Origin: Oleiphilus messinensis
GTDB lineage: Bacteria > Pseudomonadota > Gammaproteobacteria > Pseudomonadales > Oleiphilaceae
Direction: 5' to 3'
Assembly (NCBI RefSeq): GCF_002162375.1
Contig: NZ_CP021425.1
Location: 5,444,501-5,508,500, forward strand
DNA length: 64,000 bases
The notes beneath the pieces are model-generated. The model searched no databases. It saw only the letters and a program-made list of their open reading frames with translations, and had not been told where the DNA came from. Numbering within the stretch: the stretch's first letter is position 1; each line of letters begins with the position of its first letter. Made by a program: the position numbers and the translations under genes. Shown here one piece after another: positions 24,915 through 34,800 of this stretch.

Positions 24915-25997
24915 ATGTTTTTCAATAAACAAAATGATGCACTGAAAAGTGAAATTCAAGCACTGGAAACGGAGCGTAATACGCTCGGCTCACGCATCAC
25001 GGATTTAGAAGCAGAACTGGCTCTCAAGCAAAAAGAACTGGATTCCCTGGAAGCCGAAAAAGACACTAAAAATACCACCGAGGCCGTGTGGTTGCGGTCG
25101 CAGAACGCCCTGTCTGAAATCAGAGGCTCAATTGCCACATCTGCAGACATGTTGTTAACTGAAAAGAACAAATTAACCGATACCGAAACATTATTCAGCC
25201 GGACCCATGAAATTACAGATGAAATTGTTTCCAAATTAAATGAAATAGCCACCCATGCACATGATAGTGTGACGGTGTCCAATGAACTCAACAGCCATAG
25301 TTCGGAAATCAAAAACTTTGTCAATGTGATTAACAGTATCTCCGAACAAACCAACCTGCTCGCTCTGAATGCCGCAATCGAAGCAGCGCGGGCTGGTGAA
25401 GCAGGTCGAGGCTTTGCAGTCGTTGCCGACGAAGTCAGGTCTCTCGCTCAAAAAGCGGCAGATGCCAGTAGTGAAATCGAAAACCTGGTCGATAAAATTG
25501 TCTCCAGCAGCAATATACTGGAGCGAAATGTGGAAAAGGTTGCCGCTCAAAGCGAGGATGAGCGCGCCGCGGTCTCAGAAATAGAGAGCTTGATGGATAA
25601 AGTCGTGAACATTTCCAGAGATATGCGCAAAGTTGTAGAAAACTCAGCCAATCACACATTTCTGGATGCCACAAAACTCGACCATGTTGTGTGGAAAAAT
25701 GATGTTTATCAGTGCTGTATGGGAGTCGGAGGATCCGCGATGGAGATCGCAACCTCACACAAAGAGTGTAATCTGGGACAATGGTACTACCATGGAGAAG
25801 GACACGCGAGATACGCCCAGAGCAGTGCATATAAACAACTCGAAGAGCCCCACCGCAAGGTACACGAGTGCGGTAACCTGGCGATGGAAAAAGCCCAAAA
25901 CGGAGATCAGGCCGGCGCTCTGCGGGCGCTATCTGAAATGGAAGATGCCAGTAATCGGGTCATCCGTATTCTAGAAGACCTGAAGCATACGATTTAA
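24915..25997 (+). CDS. Soluble methyl-accepting chemotaxis protein with C-terminal CZB domain
   Basis: 360 residues from the ATG at 24915 ([11 protein letters not shown]), with AAGG 8 bases upstream; a GTG at 24897 is an alternative. No membrane segment is present. An N-terminal coiled coil (about 8-55) leads to a short signalling hairpin with the invariant tip [20 protein letters not shown] and [12 protein letters not shown]. The C-terminus is a CZB zinc-binding domain: [22 protein letters not shown] and [11 protein letters not shown] supply the His/Cys ligands. CZB receptors respond to zinc or hypochlorite and often regulate diguanylate cyclases or chemotaxis. The cytoplasmic location and truncated coiled coil suggest an accessory receptor. 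It is divergent from the CBS gene, and a hairpin terminator follows. Confidence 0.92.
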   Translation: MFFNKQNDALKSEIQALETERNTLGSRITDLEAELALKQKELDSLEAEKDTKNTTEAVWLRSQNALSEIRGSIATSADMLLTEKNKLTDTETLFSRTHEITDEIVSKLNEIATHAHDSVTVSNELNSHSSEIKNFVNVINSISEQTNLLALNAAIEAARAGEAGRGFAVVADEVRSLAQKAADASSEIENLVDKIVSSSNILERNVEKVAAQSEDERAAVSEIESLMDKVVNISRDMRKVVENSANHTFLDATKLDHVVWKNDVYQCCMGVGGSAMEIATSHKECNLGQWYYHGEGHARYAQSSAYKQLEEPHRKVHECGNLAMEKAQNGDQAGALRALSEMEDASNRVIRILEDLKHTI

Positions 25998-26007
25998 ATA
26001 GTCCAGA

Positions 26008-26035
26008 CCTCAGGGCCAAGTATTCAGCCCTGAGG
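26008..26035. terminator. Terminator hairpin between the chemoreceptor gene and thiI
   Basis: CCTCAGGGC and GCCCTGAGG form a perfect 9-bp stem with a 10-base loop, followed on the plus strand by a T-rich tail. The flanking genes converge, so it may work in both directions. Confidence 0.65.
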
Positions 26036-26046
26036 ATTCTATCGTT

Positions 26047-27510
26047 TTATGGCTTGTAGACCAGGACGTTTGCTTTTCCTTCCTGCTTCATATGACTGGC
26101 GTGCAGCTGACTCATTGTGCCCTTCTCACAGAACAGCAGGTAGCGTTTGTCAGCATCGAATGGAAGTGAGCCGGATGCCAGCTCATAAAACGGGATTTTC
26201 AGAATCTCGTTGTTCGTCAGCTCCAAAGGCGATTTTTCTTCTTCGTTCGGGTGACGGATATCTACTATCACATCATTCACCGCTGGCGTGGATACCACCT
26301 CGACATCCCCGGCAATCACAATGGAGTCCATGACCTCATCGATATTAATCGTGGCCTTTTCAGCAATCGCCTGTTCCAGTACATCGAAATTGAAGTTACC
26401 TTCCTCCTCGACAATTCGTTCCATTTTCGCACGGGTCGTGGGACGATCCGATATCACACCACAATATTCCGGCATATTCTTGGCGAAATCCTCCGTACCG
26501 ATCTGTGCAGACAAGCGAATAATATCCAGCTTATCCATGGTCACCAGAGGACGCAGAATCAGCTTGTCCGTCACACAGTCAATCACAGACAGATTCATCA
26601 GTGTCTGGCTCGATACCTGGGCAACACTTTCACCGGTTACCAGGCTTACCAACTTCATCTCATCGGCAACCGTCGCGGCTGCCCGCATCATCATTCGCTT
26701 CAGTACAACCCCCATTTGAGAGTGATGCACGGACCGGAGAATTTCAGCGACCACAGCCTCGAACGGCACCGTTACAAATTTGACCCGATGGGACTGGCTA
26801 TATTTTTCCCACAAATACAATGCAACTTGCTTAACCCCCACCTCGTGGGCAGAACCGCCCAGATTGAAGAAACAAAAATGCGTCTTCAGCCCTCTGCGCA
26901 TGGTCAGGTAACTGGAAACAGTGGAATCAAAGCCCCCTGAAATAAGGGATAGTACTGCATCCTGACTGCCAAGTGGAAAACCACCTAATCCCTCATAACG
27001 ACGGGTAATGATATAAAGCTTGTCGTCCCGGATTTCCAGATTAACCGTCAAATCGGGATTATGAAGATCGACCGCCCGGGCGCCAGTATGCTGCAACAGA
27101 CCACCTCCCACATAGCGCTCCACATCACCGGATTTAAAATCATGCTTGCCTGCACGCTTGACTCTGACTACAAAGCTTTTACCTGCTAACGTCTCGGCAT
27201 AAACGTTTTTAGTCAATTGGAAAATATCATCAAAACTGCTGAATGAATGTTCAGTTACTTCGATAAAATTGGCAATACCGGGAATGCACTGCAATGCTTG
27301 AGCTATTCGGGCCGCCGTACCCTGATCATCTGCACTGCCTGGAGCATCAATGTCGACATCAATTCGATCCCATTGCCCGGTGACTTTGACATGCTCATTA
27401 ACCTGTTTTAAAACCCGACGCATATTATCCCGGAGCTGGTTAACCAGTTGCTTTCTAACGGGTTTGCTTTTAATCGTAATTTCGGGGAACAGTTTAATGA
27501 TGAATTTCAT
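26047..27510 (-). CDS. thiI: tRNA 4-thiouridine sulfurtransferase ThiI
   Basis: 487 residues, the length of the long gammaproteobacterial form. The N-terminal ferredoxin-like and THUMP domains (to about residue 165) bind tRNA; the PP-loop SGGFDSTVSSY at about 190-200 activates U8 with ATP. The C-terminal rhodanese domain ends with LLFCEKGTMSQLHASHM, including the persulfide-bearing Cys, so the protein can relay sulfur from IscS for both s4U and the thiazole of thiamine. It is a single gene with a hairpin after its stop. The N-terminus MKFIIKLFPEITIKS matches the family start. Confidence 0.96.
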   Translation of the reverse strand: MKFIIKLFPEITIKSKPVRKQLVNQLRDNMRRVLKQVNEHVKVTGQWDRIDVDIDAPGSADDQGTAARIAQALQCIPGIANFIEVTEHSFSSFDDIFQLTKNVYAETLAGKSFVVRVKRAGKHDFKSGDVERYVGGGLLQHTGARAVDLHNPDLTVNLEIRDDKLYIITRRYEGLGGFPLGSQDAVLSLISGGFDSTVSSYLTMRRGLKTHFCFFNLGGSAHEVGVKQVALYLWEKYSQSHRVKFVTVPFEAVVAEILRSVHHSQMGVVLKRMMMRAAATVADEMKLVSLVTGESVAQVSSQTLMNLSVIDCVTDKLILRPLVTMDKLDIIRLSAQIGTEDFAKNMPEYCGVISDRPTTRAKMERIVEEEGNFNFDVLEQAIAEKATINIDEVMDSIVIAGDVEVVSTPAVNDVIVDIRHPNEEEKSPLELTNNEILKIPFYELASGSLPFDADKRYLLFCEKGTMSQLHASHMKQEGKANVLVYKP

Positions 27511-27833
27511 GAAAAAGACCTGACCTATTGTCTAAAGCTGCTGTAATACGGAAGAAATTTAACCCGCTATTATATAACAAGGCGTCGGGAAAAGCAGGAC
27601 TCATGCTTGACGCCAACATACACTTGAGTAAAGCTAATTCTAAGTGCCTGTTTACAGTACCCGGCTGGAATGATGTTACAGAAATATGGCGCGGGCATTG
27701 CTTAATAAACAGTCACAGACCTTTCCACCCTCGCCAAATCGACAAGGATAAACTGGCAACGCATCATCTAACACTGAGCGGTACGCGCCTATTGCGCGAA
27801 CCGGAATAACAAAAAGCAGAAGAAGTAGAGCCT
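27511..27833. other. Divergent intergenic region thiI / ppnN
   Basis: 323 bases between divergent genes. An open frame at 27528-27809 (plus) starts with TTG and has no recognisable motif or ribosome site, so I do not call it a gene. Promoters for both genes should lie here; none could be assigned with confidence. Confidence 0.4.
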
Positions 27834-29201
27834 ATGGAATCAGGTGTAAACGCAAAAATCACTCCCGAAAGAAGTCTTACTCTCCTCTCGAGTAAGGAAG
27901 TCAATCGTTTAAAGGATAAAAGCGAAGGAGGATTGTATGGTTTGTTCCGGCGTTGTTCACTTGCTGTTTTGAACTGCGGAAACGAATCTGACGATAGCAA
28001 AGCAATTCTGGCAGCCCATGCACAATTTGATATCAAAGTGGTTCAGCAACCCCGCGGTATCAAGCTGGAAGTCTCGAATGCCCCGGTATCCGCCTTTGTC
28101 GACGATGTCATGATCAAGGGCATCAAAGAGCACTTATTCGCCGTACTGCGCGACATTGTCTATGCCAATACAGTGCTGAAAAAAAGCACTAACTTCAATC
28201 TCGAACGTTCCGAGGATATTACTGACTTTATTTTTCATATTCTGCGCAATGCAGAAATACTAATACCCGGTCGCACTCCGGATATTGTGGTGTGCTGGGG
28301 AGGCCATTCGATTAGCCGTTTTGAATATGACTACACCAAAGAAGTGGGCCACCAACTGGGTTTGAGGGATCTTAACGTCTGCACCGGTTGTGGTCCTGGC
28401 GCGATGAAGGGCCCCATGAAGGGCGCGGCGATCGCCCACGCCAAACAGCGCATAATAAGCGGTCGGTACATTGGCATTACCGAACCCGGGATAATTGCAG
28501 CAGAAAGCCCCAATCCTATCGTCAATGAACTGACTATCATGCCAGATATCGAGAAACGCCTCGAAGCCTTTGTGCGCGTGGGGCATGGCATAATTGTCTT
28601 TCCCGGCGGCGCCGGCACAGCAGAAGAAATATTGTATATCCTGGGGGTGTTACTCCACCCGGCAAACAAGGATATGCCTTTCCCCCTGATCTTCACCGGC
28701 TCCAAACGCAACGAATCGTACTTTCAAATGATTGACGAATTTATCGCAAAAACACTGGGGGATGCTGCGCGTCAGCGCTACAAAATTATCATTGATGAAC
28801 CAAGGCGGGTCGCGGAAGAAATCAAGGCCGGGATAGAAGAGGTTAGAAAATATCGCCGTTATCACAGTGATGCCTATTATTTTAACTGGCTCTTGCATAT
28901 CGACCCAATCTTTCAAAAGCCTTTCAAACCCACTCACAACAATATGCGAAACCTGCAACTGCATCGAAATCAGGAGGATTATTTATTAGCATCTAATTTA
29001 CGCTGTGCCTTCTCAGGGATCGTAGCCGGTAATGTAAAAGCCGAAGGCATATTGGCCGTGGAACAAAATGGACCATTTGAGATTCGGGGAGAGCAGGAAA
29101 TTATTGCCCCGTTGGAAGAACTTTTAAATGCTTTCGTACGGGAAAACCGCATGAAGCTCCCGGGGGAAAAGTATGTCCCCAGTTACCGGATTGTTGACTG
29201 A
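27834..29201 (+). CDS. ppnN: Nucleotide 5'-monophosphate nucleosidase PpnN (YgdH)
   Basis: 455 residues, nearly the same length as E. coli PpnN (454). It cleaves nucleoside monophosphates to base and ribose 5-phosphate and in E. coli is activated by (p)ppGpp. The LOG-type active site is visible: VVCWGGHSISRFEYDY, CTGCGPGAMKGPMKGA, and VFPGGAGTAEEILYILG, with the flanking N-terminal domain (VNRLKDKSEGGLYGLFRRC) that carries the alarmone site in E. coli. It is a single gene, not obviously in an operon. Assignment is firm. Confidence 0.95.
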   Translation: MESGVNAKITPERSLTLLSSKEVNRLKDKSEGGLYGLFRRCSLAVLNCGNESDDSKAILAAHAQFDIKVVQQPRGIKLEVSNAPVSAFVDDVMIKGIKEHLFAVLRDIVYANTVLKKSTNFNLERSEDITDFIFHILRNAEILIPGRTPDIVVCWGGHSISRFEYDYTKEVGHQLGLRDLNVCTGCGPGAMKGPMKGAAIAHAKQRIISGRYIGITEPGIIAAESPNPIVNELTIMPDIEKRLEAFVRVGHGIIVFPGGAGTAEEILYILGVLLHPANKDMPFPLIFTGSKRNESYFQMIDEFIAKTLGDAARQRYKIIIDEPRRVAEEIKAGIEEVRKYRRYHSDAYYFNWLLHIDPIFQKPFKPTHNNMRNLQLHRNQEDYLLASNLRCAFSGIVAGNVKAEGILAVEQNGPFEIRGEQEIIAPLEELLNAFVRENRMKLPGEKYVPSYRIVD

Positions 29202-29228
29202 ACGCTTGATTGAACCTCAATAACACGA

Positions 29229-29278
29229 CGGAATCTCGAAAATCGCAACGGAGTCTCGATGGCGCAACTGCGCCATCG
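29229..29278. terminator. Short repeat and hairpin between convergent ppnN and cytochrome genes
   Basis: Two near-copies of a segment starting ACGGARTCTCGA lie at about 29229 and 29248. The second runs into a perfect 10-bp inverted repeat, CGATGGCGCA / TGCGCCATCG (29257-29266 and 29269-29278). No T-run follows. It lies between two genes that converge and may act as a terminator. Confidence 0.45.
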
Positions 29279-29399
29279 GAAGGATTTCTCCGGCTCAGAT
29301 ATTTTCACCCAACAGTGCACGCCGCACCAAAGCGGCGCAACATTGTTCGCGATAAAACACCTGTGAGTACACCCCGAGAATGACCCCGGAATGGCTTAT

Positions 29400-29723
29400 T
29401 CATTTCATACCTGAATAATAGGCCGCCAGATTAGCAATATCGGTATCACTCAGTGCAGCTGCCTGACCTTGCATGATCGCAGCCTGGCCACCTGAACGCT
29501 CTTTAGCACGATAGGCTTTCAACGCCACAACCAGATATTGTTCGTTTTGGCCTGCCAGGTTCGGGTAAGTCGGAATCTGGGCTTTCCCGTTAGAGCCATG
29601 ACAAGCGGCACAGACCGCAGCTTTGGCCTTGCCTGCCGCTGCATCTCCTGCAACAGACATCATCGGCGCTGAAAGTGCCAACGCTCCCGCCATTGCCACA
29701 ACTAGTTTCTGCATACCTTTCAT
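29400..29723 (-). CDS. Periplasmic class I c-type cytochrome (c553/c5-like)
   Basis: 107 residues. A Sec signal peptide ([19 protein letters not shown], cleavage near SVAGDA) is followed by one haem-binding site CAACHG (about residues 38-43) and a Met ligand in [11 protein letters not shown] near the C-terminus, with the final helix ANLAAYYSG. This is a small monohaem electron carrier. AGGA lies 7 bases before the ATG at 29723. It is a single gene; its redox partner cannot be told from the sequence. Confidence 0.92.
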   Translation of the reverse strand: MKGMQKLVVAMAGALALSAPMMSVAGDAAAGKAKAAVCAACHGSNGKAQIPTYPNLAGQNEQYLVVALKAYRAKERSGGQAAIMQGQAAALSDTDIANLAAYYSGMK

Positions 29724-29979
29724 TCAAATTTCCTCATTTTGTATCACAGGTTTACAAGGGTTCCCGATACCGGCTACCAGTTATAAGCGTCAACGGGTAA
29801 CAAGTTTCCGGAATCCAAAAACGTTTGCCTATCAGTGTAGGCAATACTATCATGACTGCGACATCTGAAGTTTGATCCAGATAAATTAAAATATTACCAA
29901 ACCCGGCAAACAGCGTATTTTGATTTGCCTGAATACCTTGAAAACCACGCTCCCAATTTACTTTTTCCACTACTCGACT

Positions 29980-30966
29980 ATGCCTTTGAAAAACCGTAAA
30001 TCAGCTGTTGTACTGTTAAACCTCGGCACCCCAGATGCCCCCGAATCTGGAGCCATTCGCCGCTATTTAAAAGCGTTTCTGGGAGATCCTCGGGTGGTTG
30101 AAGCGCCCCGTATTGTCTGGTGGTTGGTTTTAAATCTGGTCATTCTGGTCTTTCGGCCACGAAAACTTGTCGAACCTTATAGCAAGCTCTGGAAGGATGG
30201 CGATTCCCCCCTTCGAGCATTGACCATTCAACAAACGGAAGCCCTCAAAGCCCGCCTGCAAGGTTATTCGAGTGAATATCCTGAAGTATGCTATGCCATG
30301 ACTTACGGCCACCCCGGAGTCGAAACCGTTCTATCCAGACTCATGGAGAATGGAACCGAACATGTGCTGATATTACCGCTTTATCCACAATATTCAGGAT
30401 CAACCTCCGGTGCCGCCTTCGATGTCGTCGCCAAAAAGCTGATGAAAACTCGACACCTTCCGGGTATCACGTTCATCAAGGATTATCACGACCACCCCGC
30501 TTATATTGAAGCACTGGCAGACAGTGTCCGCAACCATTGGCAAACACAGGGGCAGCAGAACCATCTACTGATGTCCTATCACGGCATTCCAAAAGCCTAC
30601 GTAGAAAAAGGGGATCCTTACCTGGAGCATTGCCAGACCACATCCCGACTACTTGCTGAGGCATTGAATCTGAGCGACACACAGTGGTCCATGAGTTTTC
30701 AGTCCCGTGTTGGTCGTGCCGAGTGGTTACAGCCTTACACCGATGAAACCATGAAGAAGCTGGGTAAAGAAAACTTGAGCGGGCTGGATGTAATCTGTCC
30801 CGGTTTTTCAGCAGACTGTCTCGAAACACTGGAAGAAATCGATGAAGAAAACCGGGAGTACTTCACTGAAGCCGGGGGTCAGAATTTCCACTACATCCCG
30901 GCCCTGAACGCGAACGCAAAACACATTGATATGATGGAGCAGCTTGTTCAGGATTACTTGGGCTAG
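29980..30966 (+). CDS. hemH: Ferrochelatase HemH
   Basis: 328 residues from the ATG at 29980 (MPLKNRKSAVVLLNLGTPD), which aligns with the usual family start; a longer TTG start lacks support. It inserts Fe2+ into protoporphyrin IX, the last step of haem synthesis. Conserved elements are GDPRVVEAPR, ILPLYPQYSGSTSGAAFD, the active-site His in LLMSYHGIPKAYVEKGD, SFQSRVGRAEWLQPYTDE and VICPGFSADCLETLEEID. It is divergent from the cytochrome c gene, an intriguing pairing because haem is used there, although shared control is not shown. Confidence 0.96.
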   Translation: MPLKNRKSAVVLLNLGTPDAPESGAIRRYLKAFLGDPRVVEAPRIVWWLVLNLVILVFRPRKLVEPYSKLWKDGDSPLRALTIQQTEALKARLQGYSSEYPEVCYAMTYGHPGVETVLSRLMENGTEHVLILPLYPQYSGSTSGAAFDVVAKKLMKTRHLPGITFIKDYHDHPAYIEALADSVRNHWQTQGQQNHLLMSYHGIPKAYVEKGDPYLEHCQTTSRLLAEALNLSDTQWSMSFQSRVGRAEWLQPYTDETMKKLGKENLSGLDVICPGFSADCLETLEEIDEENREYFTEAGGQNFHYIPALNANAKHIDMMEQLVQDYLG

Positions 30967-31077
30967 CGGGCTGGAAATTGTTCTTTCAGCTCAAAATCTG
31001 GACAATACGTCATTCCTCTCCCAAACTGAGTAACCAACTTTAGTTAAAACAATTTTTGCTCAAATAGGAGAGGCCAC

Positions 31078-31809
31078 ATGTCACGATGGTTAATGCTACT
31101 GCCGTTGATAATCTGTCATTCTTTGGGTGCGAAAGAATTAACGGTGGGTGTCGAAAACATCGACTACAAGCCCATCTACTCAATGGAATCCGGTTCCTAT
31201 CAGGGCTACGGACGGGAACTACTGGATCAATTTTCTGCTAAATCCGGTCACAAATTGAACTATGTCCCTCTCCCGTTAAAACGCCTGTATAGTGACTTTC
31301 TGGGAGGCTCTCTGGATTTGAAATTCCCGGACAACCCATATTGGTCTAAGGACTTGAGAAAGGGCATCACCGTTCATTACAGTGACTCCGCACTTGAGTA
31401 CATCGACGGCACTCTGGTTAAACCGGATCATATCGGTAAAGGCAAAGAAAATCTGAAACGCCTGGGGGTCATTCGAGGTTTTACTCCCTGGGCTTATGCT
31501 GATGACTTTAAAAACAACGTCATCAAATTGCAGGAAACCACCAAGCTCTCCCAGGTCATGCAGTTGGCTGATACCGGCCGTGTCGATGGCGTCTTTTTCA
31601 ATATTCTGGTCGCCCGCTATTTTCTCAGACACACTCCCGGATTCAAAGAGAATACCGTTGTTTTTGATCCCGCCCTCCCCTATTCACAGGATCACTACTC
31701 TGTAGCTACATTGAAACATCAAGATGTGATTTTGGAGTTTAATGCCTTTCTGAAGGCTGAAGCTCAGTGGGTGGCAGATCTGCGCAAGAAATATGAGCTA
31801 GACCTTTGA
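31078..31809 (+). CDS. Periplasmic solute-binding protein, family 3-like
   Basis: 243 residues with a short signal peptide (MSRWLMLLPLIICHSLGA) and a strong AGGAGAGG site before the ATG. The pattern (ELTVGVENIDYKPIYSME, GYGRELLDQFSAKSGHKL, YVPLPLKRLYSDFLGGSLD) is that of transporter substrate-binding domains of the amino-acid type. No permease or ATPase gene is next to it, so it may serve as a sensor or belong to a transporter elsewhere. It converges with the large hybrid kinase gene, 30 bases apart. The ligand is unknown. Confidence 0.83.
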   Translation: MSRWLMLLPLIICHSLGAKELTVGVENIDYKPIYSMESGSYQGYGRELLDQFSAKSGHKLNYVPLPLKRLYSDFLGGSLDLKFPDNPYWSKDLRKGITVHYSDSALEYIDGTLVKPDHIGKGKENLKRLGVIRGFTPWAYADDFKNNVIKLQETTKLSQVMQLADTGRVDGVFFNILVARYFLRHTPGFKENTVVFDPALPYSQDHYSVATLKHQDVILEFNAFLKAEAQWVADLRKKYELDL

Positions 31810-31839
31810 CTGGCTGGACAAATGAAAGTAACCAGACAT

Positions 31840-34800
31840 TCACATTGGGTGCCGCTTCGCACTCTGCTCCACCGGCGCAAATCGGTTGATGGTCTCAATG
31901 AGATTATCGGCTTCTATCGGTTTGGTGAGGAAATCATTCATTCCAGCGTCCAGACAGCGTTCCCGGTCACTCACAAACGCATTTGCCGTTAACGCCACAA
32001 TAGGAATGCTGCTCGCCAAAGGTGTACCCAAAGCCCGAATCGTTCGGGTCGCTTCCACACCATCCATTACCGGCATTTGCATGTCCATTAAAATCAGATC
32101 AAATTCCGCACTCTGAAAACTTTGTACGGCATCTTCACCATTGCTTGCCAATACCACGGAGTGTCCTTCTGCCTCTAGAAGATCTTCCACAAGACATTGA
32201 TTTACAAAGTTATCTTCTACAACCAGAATCCGCATGGGAGCGACAAGATCAGAAGTATCAGTGCCAACAACAGTGCTTCCCGCTCCAGATTCTCCCGCGA
32301 CCTGATAAGTCTTCACAGTCTCTGCCTTCACACTCTCTACAAGAGCACTTTGGAACTCTGAGGCTTTTACCGGTTTAATAATCGAACGCTGTACACCGAA
32401 CTGAGTCAACTCATTTTCATTCGGTAAACGCAAATTGGAGGATGCCATTACAATCACCGAACAGCGTGTCGCGAGTGTCTGTAAAAAAGAGATAACATCG
32501 GTTTCGATGGTATCCATATCCAGGACAAATACGTCAGAGCTATCCAGTTCAGAAAGCAAGTATTCATTCTCCAACCCGACAACCGTATTCGTCTGGCTCA
32601 ACGTCACCAGACAGCCCCAGGTTTCAGCCAACGTTTTCAGCCAGCGACAATCCAGCTCGTATCGACTCAACAACAGCACGCGCAAACCAGTCAATGCGGA
32701 AGGCGCCCTGACCCAATCATGATGAGCGGCCTCAAACGGTAAACTTAACCGGAACGTTGCCCCCTCACCAAGGTCGCTTACCACGGTTACATCTCCCCCC
32801 ATGAGCTTCACCAGTTGCGCTACAATCGTCAGACCGAGCCCGGTTCCACCGTATTTCCGCGTGGTACTGTTATCTGCCTGCGAAAATGCACTAAAGATCA
32901 ACGCCTGTTTGTCTGGCGCGATCCCGATCCCGGTATCTGAAACGGTGATGGCATACTGCTCATGCCCCGTGCGCTCAACGGAAACCGCCACCTCCCCACG
33001 CTCGGTAAATTTGATGGCATTACCAACAAGATTTAACAAAATCTGATTGAGACGAACAACATCCCCCATCAAGTTGGGCGGCACAGTATCACTCACGAAT
33101 ATCGCCAAGTGGATATTCTTTTTATGGGCAATCATGGCAAAACTTTTTACGGAATTCCCCACGACTTCCGCAATATCGAACTCTTGAACCTCCAGTTCCA
33201 GCTTACCGGCTTCAATTTTCGACAAATCCAGAATATCGTTGAGTATACTGAGTAACGACTTGGCAGAACTTTGAATCATCGCCAGATAATCCTGCTGCTG
33301 GCTGGAAAGCGAAGACCGCCCCAGTAGCTCGGCAACACCAAGAATGCCATTCATCGGGGTTCGAATTTCATGGCTCATATTCGCCAGGAATTCGCTTTTT
33401 GACTGATTTGCGGCATCCGCTTCGTCCTTTAATTCCCGTAAGCGATTTTCCAGCATTCGTTGTGCGGTAATATCAAGATTTCCGCCGACCAATTTGACGA
33501 TATTACCCTCATTGTCGTATTTCAACGCCCCTGTCGCCCGGACAAATTTGACCCGCCGGTCATCCATTAGTAAACGAAACTCACTCGACCAACTTTCGTG
33601 TCGTTGTATCGACAGAGCCAATTCTCGCTCAGCCCGTGCTGAATCCGCAGGGTGCAGCCTGGAACGCCAAAACGAGTAAAGCAGCTTTTTTTCAATTAAC
33701 TCGGGTGGTGGCTCATAAATCGCGTACATATTGTCATTCCATTGCAACTCCCCCGAGTTCAAATCCCATTCCCAAATCCCCAGATTGGAAACCTCTGCCG
33801 CCAATTCCAGACGCTCTTTGGTGAGCAATAAGCTCTCTTCAAATGCTTCCCGGCTCGATATCTCCTGCACCAAATGCTGGGACTGCCGCCTGGAAACCGA
33901 GAAATAGTGGTATGAAATTGAAAGTAATGCACTGATAAAAAATCCAATCACAAGCACAATACTGGACAGGTGAGACCAGGTCGCCTCCAGCTTCCGTTCA
34001 GTCAACGTAACCCTGGCGTTCCAAACCAGATTGTTGAGTGCCAACTCCACAGGCGCAGACCAATACTCCGCCAACCCTTGCCCTCCGCCAAAAACAACCT
34101 CATCACGATCCGAAACTTCGATAATGTAACCGTCGTCCAAAACGTCCCGTGTTATGGGATCCAACAAGCCCGCTATTCCATAGACCGCCAACATAAAGCC
34201 ATCAAACCGATCCGGCGATTGACCGACGGATGTGCTGAAAAGCGGTAAGTAAACGAGAAATCCGGTTCCCCCCTGAGCCAACTCGATAGTATGAGAAATG
34301 GTCAGTTCATTATTGGACTGAGCCTTTAGCAAGGCCTCTCTTCGCCGGGGCTCAAAGCCGAGATACATCCCCTGCACATTCTCATTTCCAGTGTACGGGG
34401 TTACCCACCGAACGAAGTAACCCGCATCCACCCACTCTACCGCAATGATCCCGGGTATGTCCTCAACATAAGCTTGGGCATCCCTCTGCCATTCCAGAAA
34501 CGGCGTTCCACCTCTGGTATCCCAGCGATCGGCCATTCTCCGCAATGCCCGTAGCTGGGCCGCGATCTGGCGCTCAAACTCATGTTTCACATGATCAAGG
34601 TTCAGAGCCAGTTCGCGCTTGATTTGCTGGCTCTCCTGCTCTTTAAGCCCATACCAAAACACAACCACCAGGCTAGCACTGATAATGGCGGTAAAAACAG
34701 TGACTTTCGGGAAACGGGACATCTCGGAATTATCAAACCGGTTGAGCGTAAGAATCCCAATGCCCAATAGCAGCTGTCCGAGCGCGTTATACATGGTCAT

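Noticed and set aside
26251-26940. A 229-codon open frame on the plus strand within thiI
   Set aside because: It is antisense to thiI and rich in His/Gln of the kind produced by the reverse frame; no domain is visible.
27528-27809. A 93-codon open frame between thiI and ppnN
   Set aside because: It begins with TTG, has no ribosome site and no recognised family; it sits in a promoter region.
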